Shown here piece after piece: positions 1 through 6,902 of a stretch of DNA of 9,052 nucleotides. The stretch's first letter is position 1. Each line of letters begins with the position of its first letter. Source of the DNA: UBA4416 sp044238845. GTDB taxonomy: Bacteria; Bacteroidota; Bacteroidia; B-17B0; Aurantibacillaceae. Location of the stretch: positions 1 to 9,052 of the forward strand of contig JBIICN010000086.1 in the NCBI GenBank assembly GCA_044238845.1. Direction: 5' to 3'. The position numbers were made by a program, and so were the translations under genes. Under the pieces are notes generated by a model. It saw nothing but the letters and a program-made list of their open reading frames with translations, searched no databases and was not told the origin of the DNA.

Positions 1-15
1 TAATAAAACTCATGC

Positions 16-2127
16 TTAGAAAGCAGCTTTAAATGTGATCATGTAATTTCTACTCATGCCAGGGAAAAATTGATTGGCAAAAATTGCATCTCTATAATAA
101 AATTGATTGGTAATGTTATTAACATTAAAGCGTAATTCGTATTTACTGAATTTATACCATAGTGCTGCGTCAATTAATGAATAGGCTGGCAATTTATATT
201 CATTTTTAGCATCAGTGAAATTATCTGAAGTATAGCTTACCCCAGCGCCAATACCCAATCCTTTTAAAATACTTTTGTTCAAATCATAACTTAGCCATGA
301 ATGAACTAAATGCTCTGGTGCAAAAGGCAACTTTTTTCCCACATTTGGATTTTCAAAGGCATCATCTTTATTTTTTTCAATTCGGGTATTAGCATTTGAA
401 TATCCCGCATTAAAGCTTAACTGACTTGTTAAATTGGCTTGTATATCTACTTCAAAACCTTTAGACGTTCCTGTGCCTATGTTTTTGAAAACACCTCCTG
501 CAAAGCTTTGAAGTATATTTGTTCTAGCTAATGTAAATGCAGCTACATTTACAGAAATAATTTCTTTATAAGCATATCTAACACCTAACTCGCCTTGATA
601 ACCTGTTTCAGGGTCAAACATAGCTCCATCAGGGGCAACGGTTCTGGTTGGTTTAAAGTAAGTGTTATAAGATGAATATATTGATAAATTTTTAATAGGC
701 TCATAAACCAAACCTGCTCTATAAGTAGGATTCACAATATTTAATTTGCTTACAGTGCCTTTCGTTGTTACTTGTCTATCTTTATCTACTTGGTCGGTAT
801 AATAGTCTCCGTTAAATAAATCTAATCTTACAGCAACTAATGCTTTTAATTTTTCTGAAATATTAAACCAATTCTGAGCAAATATTCCATGTGATGTCTC
901 CATTCTTGCTTGATAACGCGTGTCAACAATTGTCATAGACCCTTGATTTAAAACTGGATCAACAACTGAAATCATAGCATTTTTACCTGGTCCTGAAATC
1001 GTTCCTCTATATGTTTTTCTATCTAACATATTAAACGAGTATCCAAGCACAAATTTGTTTTCCATTTTACCAATTTTGTATGAACCATTAATGTCTAGCT
1101 GATTTTGAAATGGTTTAGTTTGATGATTAAAATAGAATGGGAATGACCGTGTTAAAGAATCTTTAGTGGCATTAAAGGTTAGCTCTTCAGTAGAAAAATA
1201 ATTGATATCATCTACAAAATAAGAGGCGGTATTATTGATACTCCAATTATTTGAAATTTTATACTCGTAACGTAACTGAACATCTACTCTTTTGTTCTTT
1301 AAGTAATCTTGCGGGTCGTTATAACGAGTTAATGGATTCATTCCTTTTACTAAAGTACCATCTGCTTGAACGGGTATTCCAGTATCTGTAGAATACTCAT
1401 CATCATTGGCTTGCACGGATAACTGAATCGAATGCTTTTTATGTGGTTGATATTTTAAGGCAAAATAACCATTGGTGTAAGTGTTTCCTAGACCTCTAAA
1501 ACCAGCAGATTGACCCACACCAAAATCGGTTCTAAAGGATAATTTGCTATTAATAGCACCGCCAGCCCCTGCAAAAATATTTCGCGTATTATAAGAACCA
1601 TAGCTCGTTAAAAAGTCGGCTTTAAAAATACTAGTTGGTTGTTTGCGTCTTACATTTATTATGCCACCAAGTGCTGAGTGACCAAATAAAACGGAAGACG
1701 GGCCTTTTAAAACATCAATTCCTTCAACTGCCGCTAAATTTGTTGACGGAGCACTTTGCGAAATGTTGTGGCGTTCGTCTCTCACTCCATCTACCAACAA
1801 AACAAATTGCTCCATACCTCTTAAATGGAAATGTTGAAATCCGCCATAGGTATTTCTGGCTCTCACACCCGTTACATTTTTCATAGCATCTTCCAAGGCA
1901 ATAGCGCCTCTTTGTTCAATCATTTTTTTATCGATGCTGTGAATGGTTACTGGTAAATCTTTTAAATCAACATCTATTTTATTCATTGATTTTAATTCTT
2001 CTATTTTTTTGTTAGAGGTGATTATTACCTCCTTTAAAGTATCTTCTTTTTGGCAGAAACTATCCGTTGAATAGGCAATAGATAGTGTAAATAATAATGC
2101 TCTTATATATAGTTTATTTAGTTTCAT
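16..2127 (-). CDS. TonB-dependent outer-membrane receptor (siderophore/metallophore-receptor type)
   Basis: This 703-residue protein is a TonB-dependent receptor, which uses TonB/ExbBD energy to import a metal chelate or metal across the outer membrane. It has an N-terminal signal peptide (about residues 1-26, ending FCQ), a likely TonB box (KEVIITS, 32-38), and a plug domain at about 57-162 containing LPVTIHSID, LRGMEQFVLLVDG and VLKGPSSVLFG...GGIINV. The rest is beta-barrel sequence ending in Phe. There is no N-terminal carboxypeptidase-like or STN domain, and length is normal for the family. It is the last gene of the minus-strand cluster, 96 nt after the preceding gene, with no TAnnTTTG promoter in that gap, so it is probably co-transcribed. 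The plug resembles siderophore receptors (FhuA/FcuA type). The context of a COG0523 GTPase and a Fur-family operator suggests zinc or another transition metal, but the substrate cannot be read from the sequence. Confidence 0.93.
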   Translation of the reverse strand: MKLNKLYIRALLFTLSIAYSTDSFCQKEDTLKEVIITSNKKIEELKSMNKIDVDLKDLPVTIHSIDKKMIEQRGAIALEDAMKNVTGVRARNTYGGFQHFHLRGMEQFVLLVDGVRDERHNISQSAPSTNLAAVEGIDVLKGPSSVLFGHSALGGIINVRRKQPTSIFKADFLTSYGSYNTRNIFAGAGGAINSKLSFRTDFGVGQSAGFRGLGNTYTNGYFALKYQPHKKHSIQLSVQANDDEYSTDTGIPVQADGTLVKGMNPLTRYNDPQDYLKNKRVDVQLRYEYKISNNWSINNTASYFVDDINYFSTEELTFNATKDSLTRSFPFYFNHQTKPFQNQLDINGSYKIGKMENKFVLGYSFNMLDRKTYRGTISGPGKNAMISVVDPVLNQGSMTIVDTRYQARMETSHGIFAQNWFNISEKLKALVAVRLDLFNGDYYTDQVDKDRQVTTKGTVSKLNIVNPTYRAGLVYEPIKNLSIYSSYNTYFKPTRTVAPDGAMFDPETGYQGELGVRYAYKEIISVNVAAFTLARTNILQSFAGGVFKNIGTGTSKGFEVDIQANLTSQLSFNAGYSNANTRIEKNKDDAFENPNVGKKLPFAPEHLVHSWLSYDLNKSILKGLGIGAGVSYTSDNFTDAKNEYKLPAYSLIDAALWYKFSKYELRFNVNNITNQFYYRDAIFANQFFPGMSRNYMITFKAAF

Positions 2128-2190
2128 TTTAATAATAGTTTTATAGCTGAGGCATGACGAGTCACAGCAATTAAGTTAAATTGATAGAAA

Positions 2191-2208
2191 GTGATAAGTG
2201 TGATAAGT
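2191..2208. repeat. short tandem repeat in the receptor leader
   Basis: Two exact copies of the 9-mer GTGATAAGT abut each other within the 96-nt gap between the small Cys/His gene and the receptor gene. The same leader holds a TGAC-GA-GTCA inverted repeat (2155-2164). No TAnnTTTG promoter is seen here. The function is unknown and it may be chance in AT-rich DNA. Confidence 0.45.
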
Positions 2209-2223
2209 AAACCTGAAAAGGTT

Positions 2224-2559
2224 TTATAAAAACAATAAAGGCGGCCCTCTTAACTTATAATGGTAATGGGCTGATTGTGTTTTGAGATTATCAAGCCATA
2301 AAATAAAGTAATTAGTGTAATGAAATAAGTTACAATTTAAAGCAAAAATCTCTTCAACTAAAGATGGCAAGTAGTGGTCGTGATCACATATAAAGCAGTG
2401 TGAGTGCTCATTCGATTCTTCTACTATTAAACCAACATTAGTATTATTTTCAACATTATCATTTCTATGTTGAAATACCTTGTGTATTGGAATTACAGCC
2501 AATTGAAATAGTATGGTTACTATTAAAACTATAGAAAAATATGTTGTACTTTTTTTCAA
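2224..2559 (-). CDS. small exported Cys/His-rich hypothetical protein
   Basis: I do not recognise this 111-residue protein with certainty. It has a short basic N-terminus and a hydrophobic segment (about 8-25), so it is exported or membrane-anchored. A putative metal-binding cluster follows: H52, H54, C55, C58, H60 and H62, in the string HSHCFICDHDH. Further His lie at 26 and 31 and in the C-terminal HYHYKLRGPP. The layout of a signal anchor, a Cys/His patch and a terminal RGPP-like motif is reminiscent of DUF2946-like small proteins of metal loci, but this is a weak resemblance. No ATG exists in frame upstream of the Cys/His patch, and a stop (TAG, 2566-2568) closes the frame upstream, so the start must be the TTG at 2557-2559, reading MKKS. 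It lies 21 nt after the HupE-like gene. A periplasmic metal-binding role is inference. Confidence 0.72.
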   Translation of the reverse strand: MKKSTTYFSIVLIVTILFQLAVIPIHKVFQHRNDNVENNTNVGLIVEESNEHSHCFICDHDHYLPSLVEEIFALNCNLFHYTNYFILWLDNLKTQSAHYHYKLRGPPLLFL

Positions 2560-2580
2560 TGTAATCTAATATTAATTTGC

Positions 2581-3165
2581 TTACTCTCCGTTTAAAGCCT
2601 TTAAAAGTATAGTTGCAGCAATGCCAAATCCCGCACCCGAAACAAACAAATTCCATTTAAAATGTTCGGCTTTAATAACTTTTGTGTATAACCATAAGGC
2701 AATAGTAAAAATAAGTACAATAAATAATTGTCCTACTTCTATACCAATGTTAAAGGCAAACAAGGGCATTATAATACTTCCACCAAACATCATAAATTTA
2801 AAATTGCTGGCAAAGGCCAAACCGTGTATTAATCCAAAAACCAAAGCAATGCCATATTTTATTTTGGCATCCGAATACTTACCTTGCTTATCATAATTCA
2901 CAACATTTGCAATTGCCGTTATCATAATTGTTAATGGAATAAGCATATCAATAATTTTAGAATTAGCCGGTATAATATCAAGCGCGCTCAAAATAAGTGT
3001 TCCGCTATGTCCTATGGTAAATGCAGTTATAATTACTAAAATTTGCTTCCATTGATTTAGCTTAAAAGCAGCACACAAAGTCATAACAAATAATAAATGA
3101 TCGTAAGCATTTATATCTACAATATGATTCCATCCATTTACAAAAAAGGAGCTTAAATTACTCAT
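2581..3165 (-). CDS. HupE/UreJ_2-family membrane protein (putative metal permease)
   Basis: The 194-residue polytopic membrane protein has about six hydrophobic segments and matches the HupE/UreJ_2 family. Visible family motifs are GWNHI (11-15) with DH (22-23), IGHSGTL (51-57), FGLIHGLAFA (110-119) and FNIGIEVGQ (138-146). Conserved His and Asp residues in these motifs lie within or next to membrane segments, as expected for transition-metal passage. Family members are linked to nickel or cobalt uptake for hydrogenase and urease, but neither enzyme is encoded here. The start is ATG, only 9 nt after the DUF6702-type gene. Many relatives elsewhere carry a long extracytoplasmic N-terminal domain before the membrane part; this one lacks it, and the preceding gene could supply that part as a separate protein. 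The substrate may be zinc given the locus, which is inference. Confidence 0.88.
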   Translation of the reverse strand: MSNLSSFFVNGWNHIVDINAYDHLLFVMTLCAAFKLNQWKQILVIITAFTIGHSGTLILSALDIIPANSKIIDMLIPLTIMITAIANVVNYDKQGKYSDAKIKYGIALVFGLIHGLAFASNFKFMMFGGSIIMPLFAFNIGIEVGQLFIVLIFTIALWLYTKVIKAEHFKWNLFVSGAGFGIAATILLKALNGE

Positions 3166-3174
3166 CGCTTTATT

Positions 3175-3726
3175 CTATAGTGTTTTATTTATTGAATAGT
3201 TGTTTAACAAGGCCTCGTGATTATCTTCAGTTATAAAAGGAGGTATGCGAATGGTTATTCTATTAGATTGTAAATACCCGAACTCTTCAAAGAATAATGT
3301 GTTTTCAATCAAAATCTTATCTCCTTTATTCAACTTAATTGCTTTTTCAGAAAATTTAATCGTTAGTACATTGTACTCCTTAAGTACCTCCGATGCTTTA
3401 TACTTTAAAGGCATTTCTTTTCCATTTATTGTTATAGTGTAATACTTCTCAAAATAATCTTCTATCCCGCTCTTATCTTCTTTGGTTGGGGTAGATAGAT
3501 CAATGTTTTTTGTAAGGGTTTTATTAATGCTTTTTTCAAAGTCGTCAATAAACACTTTACATTCTACGCTTAACATTTTTGTATTTTCATTGTACTCAAT
3601 TAAAGAAGCCGTTAACTTTATGGGATGCTTGAACGAAACAAAAAAAAGCCATGTACTCATCAATAATAATGAGAATAGCACTTTTGTTGATGAATTTCTT
3701 AGATATTTATTTACAAGGGATTTCAT
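3175..3726 (-). CDS. DUF6702-type extracytoplasmic protein
   Basis: The 183-residue protein has an N-terminal hydrophobic segment at about 15-32 (signal peptide or anchor) followed at once by the mature-domain motif FKHPIKLTASLIEYN and KMLSVECKVFIDDFEKSIN. This pattern (His-Pro, Ser, Ile-x-Tyr-Asn, then a beta strand with F-x-D-D) is what I know from the DUF6702 family of Bacteroidota. The remainder looks beta-rich, with ENTLFFEEFGY near the C-terminus. No other membrane segment is seen, so it should sit in the periplasm or on a membrane surface. The ATG lies inside the 3' end of the lipoprotein gene (20-nt overlap), suggesting translational coupling, and it ends 9 nt before the HupE-like gene. 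The tight pairing suggests an accessory domain for that permease. The biochemical function is unknown. Confidence 0.8.
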   Translation of the reverse strand: MKSLVNKYLRNSSTKVLFSLLLMSTWLFFVSFKHPIKLTASLIEYNENTKMLSVECKVFIDDFEKSINKTLTKNIDLSTPTKEDKSGIEDYFEKYYTITINGKEMPLKYKASEVLKEYNVLTIKFSEKAIKLNKGDKILIENTLFFEEFGYLQSNRITIRIPPFITEDNHEALLNNYSINKTL

Positions 3727-4015
3727 TGATAAGTGATTTTGTTTTAATTTGTAATTCGTTGGCCTTAATTACGCTTGGATTATAAACGATGGATACTTGT
3801 TTAGTGTGCAAGTTAAGAATGGACTGCTTAACTCCATTTACCGTACTTAGGCCGCCTTCAACTACATTTTGGCAGTTTTCGCAACTTGCTTTAGGAACAT
3901 TTATAACAAGTAAAGAATCTGATAAATTCTTCACTAAAACCCGTTCTTCTTTTGCTATTTGAGTACATGAACTAATTGCTAATACTGTAGCTATTGTTAT
4001 TACTATTTTTTTCAC
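3707..4015 (-). CDS. HMA-domain lipoprotein (heavy-metal-associated, periplasm-facing)
   Basis: The 102-residue protein starts with a lipoprotein signal (MKKIVITIATVLAISSC, lipobox Cys17), so the mature protein should be membrane-anchored outside the cytoplasm. Residues about 35-100 form a heavy-metal-associated fold: VINVPKASCENCQNVVEGGL carries the CxxC pair at C45 and C48, followed by VNGVKQSILNLHTKQVSIVYNP, the usual second and third strands. The usual MxCxxC reads KASCENC here, so the methionine is replaced by Ala. A third Cys sits one residue from the C-terminus. The start codon is GTG (4013-4015), with no better in-frame start after the WD40 stop codon 11 nt upstream. Family knowledge points to transfer of a soft or borderline metal such as Cu, Zn or Cd. 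In this operon it may pass metal between the receptor and the inner-membrane permeases. Confidence 0.87.
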   Translation of the reverse strand: MKKIVITIATVLAISSCTQIAKEERVLVKNLSDSLLVINVPKASCENCQNVVEGGLSTVNGVKQSILNLHTKQVSIVYNPSVIKANELQIKTKSLINEIPCK

Positions 4016-4026
4016 TGTATTTATTA

Positions 4027-5079
4027 TTAAGCTGGTGATTCCATAATTACAAATTCACCATGCGATGTGCCTATTGCTAGTTGCTTGTCATCGTTTGACC
4101 AACATAGTTTAGTTATTTTATTTTTTAGTTTAACCCCTGTTATTAAATTTTCACCAATAGCAGTATCATAAAAATGAACAAAGCCCAAATCATCCCCAGA
4201 TGCTAAAAAACTACTTTTATTTTGAAATTTGGCTTGCATTATTTTACCTAAATGCCCTCCTAGTGTTAAGGGTGTTTGTCCTTGAGGCGCTACTCCGGCA
4301 AATTTCCATACAATCAATTCATCCCAACAGTTTGTAAGAAAGTATATTGAATCGTTTGTCCAATCTAATATTTTTACCTTCCCTTTATAACCGTTCATCT
4401 CAAAATCAGAACCAACTTGATATGGCAATGGGAAGAAATGTACTCTTGAATCTTGCGTGCCACAACCAATGAATTTGCCATCAGGACTCCAAGATAAAGA
4501 ATGCATGGAGTTTTTCCATTCCAAAAAATTTATTGGCTCATCACTTTCTATTTCAAATAAGCGAACTCCTCCGTAACACGATGTAGCAAAAGATTTACTA
4601 TTACTATTCCAAGCAATTCCAGACACTGTGCTCTCATGCCCATCAAAATCTTGAACAGTATTTCCATTTTGATTGAAAATGGTTACGGTATTTCCAGAGC
4701 TTACTGCAAAATACTTACCATCAGGCGACCAAACAACTTGTTCTACCCAGAGGTTGTCTGATTTGATTTCTTTAATTAGTGTTGTGTTTTTGATATCCCA
4801 TAACTTTATAAAACCATCTTGCCCGGTTGTTACCGCTTTATTTTCGGTGGGGGAAAGTGCTAAACACATTAGTCCATTTTGATGTGCGTTTACTTCAAAT
4901 ATTTTTAAATGGTAAGAAGTATTATAGCAGGTTAAAATACCGCATGAAGATGCCACAAGAACAAATTCGTTTGTATAACTCCAACCTATGCCTATTACAT
5001 AATCATTAAGTTGCGTGCGCCACAATTCATATTCATTTTTAGATTCGGCTATTTTGTTTATTTCTAAATGATTTACCAT
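4027..5079 (-). CDS. WD40-repeat beta-propeller protein, partner of CobW-type GTPase
   Basis: The 350-residue protein consists almost wholly of WD40 repeats. Repeat-like units end in LTCYN (about 49-53), IKLWDI (about 91-96), VTIFN, VRLFEI, VHFF, LIVWKF, VHFYD and FVIME, giving seven or eight blades. Internal phrases such as WSPDGKYFAVSSG and LSWSPDGKFIGCGTQD are typical. There is no signal peptide or membrane segment, so it should be cytoplasmic. Its ATG follows the TAA of the GTPase gene with no base between (TAA-ATG), implying translational coupling and probably a stoichiometric complex. From memory, WD40 genes sit beside this COG0523 subfamily in cyanobacteria and other phyla too, but I could not check this. 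WD40 propellers are protein-binding scaffolds; the likely partner here is the GTPase or its client. No catalytic residues are apparent. Confidence 0.9.
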   Translation of the reverse strand: MVNHLEINKIAESKNEYELWRTQLNDYVIGIGWSYTNEFVLVASSCGILTCYNTSYHLKIFEVNAHQNGLMCLALSPTENKAVTTGQDGFIKLWDIKNTTLIKEIKSDNLWVEQVVWSPDGKYFAVSSGNTVTIFNQNGNTVQDFDGHESTVSGIAWNSNSKSFATSCYGGVRLFEIESDEPINFLEWKNSMHSLSWSPDGKFIGCGTQDSRVHFFPLPYQVGSDFEMNGYKGKVKILDWTNDSIYFLTNCWDELIVWKFAGVAPQGQTPLTLGGHLGKIMQAKFQNKSSFLASGDDLGFVHFYDTAIGENLITGVKLKNKITKLCWSNDDKQLAIGTSHGEFVIMESPA

Positions 5080-6534
5080 TTATGCCGGGTTTAATGATTT
5101 TTTGGAAACACAACTTTTAAATCCACTTATTAACTCCTCGCGATTTAGATTTTTGCCTATAAAAATGATTTGATTTCTTCTTTTTTCACCTACCCTCCAA
5201 GTTCTATCAGCTTTAGCGTCAAACAACATGTGTACTCCTTGGAAAACGAATCTTTCGTCATTCCCAGCAATATTTAAAATCCCTTTCATTCTGTAAATAT
5301 CAGTTCCTTTGAATTGTAGTAAATAAGAAATCCAATCGTTTACCTTTTGAATACTTAATTCGCTCTCGTCTTCAATACCAACAGATGATACCAAATCATC
5401 ATGCTCATGACTGTGTTCAAACTCTTCAAATAATATAGGAGAAATTAGAGATAGTCTTTCGTATTTCAAGTTTTGTAAATCATCTTTCGTTATAACTTTA
5501 TGGATATTAACATTTGATAATTCTTTACTATTTCCAATATGCTCCGATTTAATTTTAAGATTAAACTCATCAGGCCCATGTTGTGTAAAAACTGCATAAA
5601 CTCCCTCTTTATTTGGTCTAAAATAAAAATGTTGTAAATCGTTATCAATCAGCAATCTGTTTAGGGGGTGATTAGTATTTATAAACTTATCTGCCTTAAC
5701 CTCCTTCGGTTGCTCCGAAAATAGCTTAATAGCTTGTTTTTTTGCCTTAGCTATTTCGGTAACACTGGCTTCATTTAATTTTATAAACCCTATATCAAAA
5801 GAAGGATCAGGGCCTTCAGTCATTTCAATTTGATATTCACTATCTGCTAAGTTATATAAGCCCATCCATTCGTAAGGAAACTCTTCGGCAGAAAACTCGG
5901 GGTTCATTTCAATTTTCGCACCTAAATCAAAAGCTTTTATATCTAGTATATTCTCTAAATTTATTTCGGCATCCTTAGTTTTATGAATTTTAGCATTCGC
6001 ATTCATGGAACGAATACGTTTTTCAAGTTTCACTAATTCATCAGCAGATACCAAATCTGTTTTATTGAGCAGTATAACATCAGCAAAAGCAATTTGTTCT
6101 TTGCATTCTTCACTATCATCAATATGCAACCAAACGTGTTTTGCATCTACAATAGTTACAATGGCATCAAGACTATATGTATCTTTTATATCATCATCTA
6201 CCCAAAATGTTTGAGCCACAGGCGCAGGATTTGCCATGCCCGTAGTTTCGACTATTATATAATCTAGTCTATCTTTACGCTTCATTAATTGATCAAGAAT
6301 TCGAATCAAGTCTCCGCGCACCGTGCAACAAATGCAACCATTGTTCATTTCAAAAATCTCTTCATCTGCACCAATTACCAATTCGTTATCTACCCCAACT
6401 TCGCCAAATTCATTTTCGATTACGGCTATTTTTTTACCGTGATTTTCACTTAAAATTCTGTTTAACAAGGTTGTTTTACCTGAACCAAGAAATCCGGTTA
6501 GGACAGTAACAGGTATTGCATTTTTATTTTCCAT
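5080..6534 (-). CDS. COG0523/CobW-family GTP-binding metallochaperone (ZNG-like, long form)
   Basis: This cytoplasmic G3E P-loop GTPase belongs to the CobW/ZigA/ZNG1 group that binds Zn(II) or Co(II) and delivers metal to client enzymes. Seen directly: Walker A GFLGSGKTT (14-22), ENEFGEVGVD (40-49), the metal-binding CxCC motif GCICC (66-70), IIVETTGMANPAP (93-105), and the guanine-specificity motif NKTD (157-160). At 484 residues it is longer than the usual 300-400. A beta-rich stretch of about 150 residues lies between the G domain and the CobW_C domain, starting near FPYEWMGLYNL and containing GVYAVFTQHGPDEF. Then comes a His-rich linker (HSHEHDD) and the CobW_C domain (DWISYLLQFKG..., RFVFQGVHMLFD..., FIGKNL) at about 395-475. 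The ATG lies 17 nt after the ferredoxin gene and the stop abuts the WD40 start. Zinc is the favoured metal, but this is inferred from the subfamily and the operator. Confidence 0.95.
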   Translation of the reverse strand: MENKNAIPVTVLTGFLGSGKTTLLNRILSENHGKKIAVIENEFGEVGVDNELVIGADEEIFEMNNGCICCTVRGDLIRILDQLMKRKDRLDYIIVETTGMANPAPVAQTFWVDDDIKDTYSLDAIVTIVDAKHVWLHIDDSEECKEQIAFADVILLNKTDLVSADELVKLEKRIRSMNANAKIHKTKDAEINLENILDIKAFDLGAKIEMNPEFSAEEFPYEWMGLYNLADSEYQIEMTEGPDPSFDIGFIKLNEASVTEIAKAKKQAIKLFSEQPKEVKADKFINTNHPLNRLLIDNDLQHFYFRPNKEGVYAVFTQHGPDEFNLKIKSEHIGNSKELSNVNIHKVITKDDLQNLKYERLSLISPILFEEFEHSHEHDDLVSSVGIEDESELSIQKVNDWISYLLQFKGTDIYRMKGILNIAGNDERFVFQGVHMLFDAKADRTWRVGEKRRNQIIFIGKNLNREELISGFKSCVSKKSLNPA

Positions 6535-6551
6535 AGTTTTTTAATTAAAGT

Positions 6552-6902
6552 TTATTTCGCATTAGGTATGGCATTACTATTAATTACTGTATCGCCATGT
6601 TTGTATAAAAAGTTTTCCTCTACTATTTTATTATTTATGATATAATCGTTTACTAGTGTTTTGGCATCTTCTTTAGATACACACTTGTACCACAAACACT
6701 CTGGTTGAATAAAAACCACAGCAGCATCATCGCATCTGCCTATGCATTTTGTTCTCACAGTGTGAACTTGTTCAAACAAACCTTTATCTCTTATTTCTTT
6801 TCTGAGTGTTAATATCATTTCTTCAGCACCCGCTTTGTTACAACATCCACCATTACACATAAAAATGGTGTGCTTAACTTTTGTTATATCTTTAACTGAC
6901 AT
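6552..6902 (-). CDS. thioredoxin-like [2Fe-2S] ferredoxin
   Basis: The 116-residue cytoplasmic protein matches the thioredoxin-like [2Fe-2S] ferredoxin family, also found as the NuoE C-terminal fold and near cobalamin and CobW genes. Candidate ligands are C16, C20 or C21 in FMCNGGCCNKAG, and C53 and C57 in KCIGRCDDAAVV. The second pair with its following sequence is the family hallmark. The usual third part, P-x-x-x-W-Y, appears as QPECLWYKCV, with two extra Cys (C69, C74). No signal peptide is present. Its ATG overlaps the end of the NiCoT gene by 11 nt and it is followed 17 nt later by the GTPase gene, so it belongs to the same transcript. Its likely task is electron transfer or Fe-S sensing linked to metal handling. 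The adjacent Cys pair (C20-C21) makes one ligand assignment uncertain. Confidence 0.9.
   Translation of the reverse strand: MSVKDITKVKHTIFMCNGGCCNKAGAEEMILTLRKEIRDKGLFEQVHTVRTKCIGRCDDAAVVFIQPECLWYKCVSKEDAKTLVNDYIINNKIVEENFLYKHGDTVINSNAIPNAK

Noticed and set aside
2128..2223. A cobalamin riboswitch upstream of the TonB-dependent receptor.
   Set aside because: The gap is 96 nt, too short for the usual element, and I saw no B12-box-like sequence.
2209..2224. A hairpin AAACCT-GAAA-AGGTTT next to the stop of the small Cys/His gene, considered as a terminator.
   Set aside because: The stem is only 6 bp, AT-rich, and no T-run follows on either strand; the receptor gene has no separate promoter that would require a terminator here.
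2611..2622. GTTGCAGCAA near the end of the HupE-like gene as a third operator.
   Set aside because: It lacks the GCAAC-N3-GTTGC arrangement, lies in coding sequence and has no -7 element nearby.
2465..2656. A 63-codon minus-strand frame across the junction of the HupE-like and small Cys/His genes.
   Set aside because: It overlaps both genes in another frame and its translation shows no coherent domain or signal; it is treated as a shadow.
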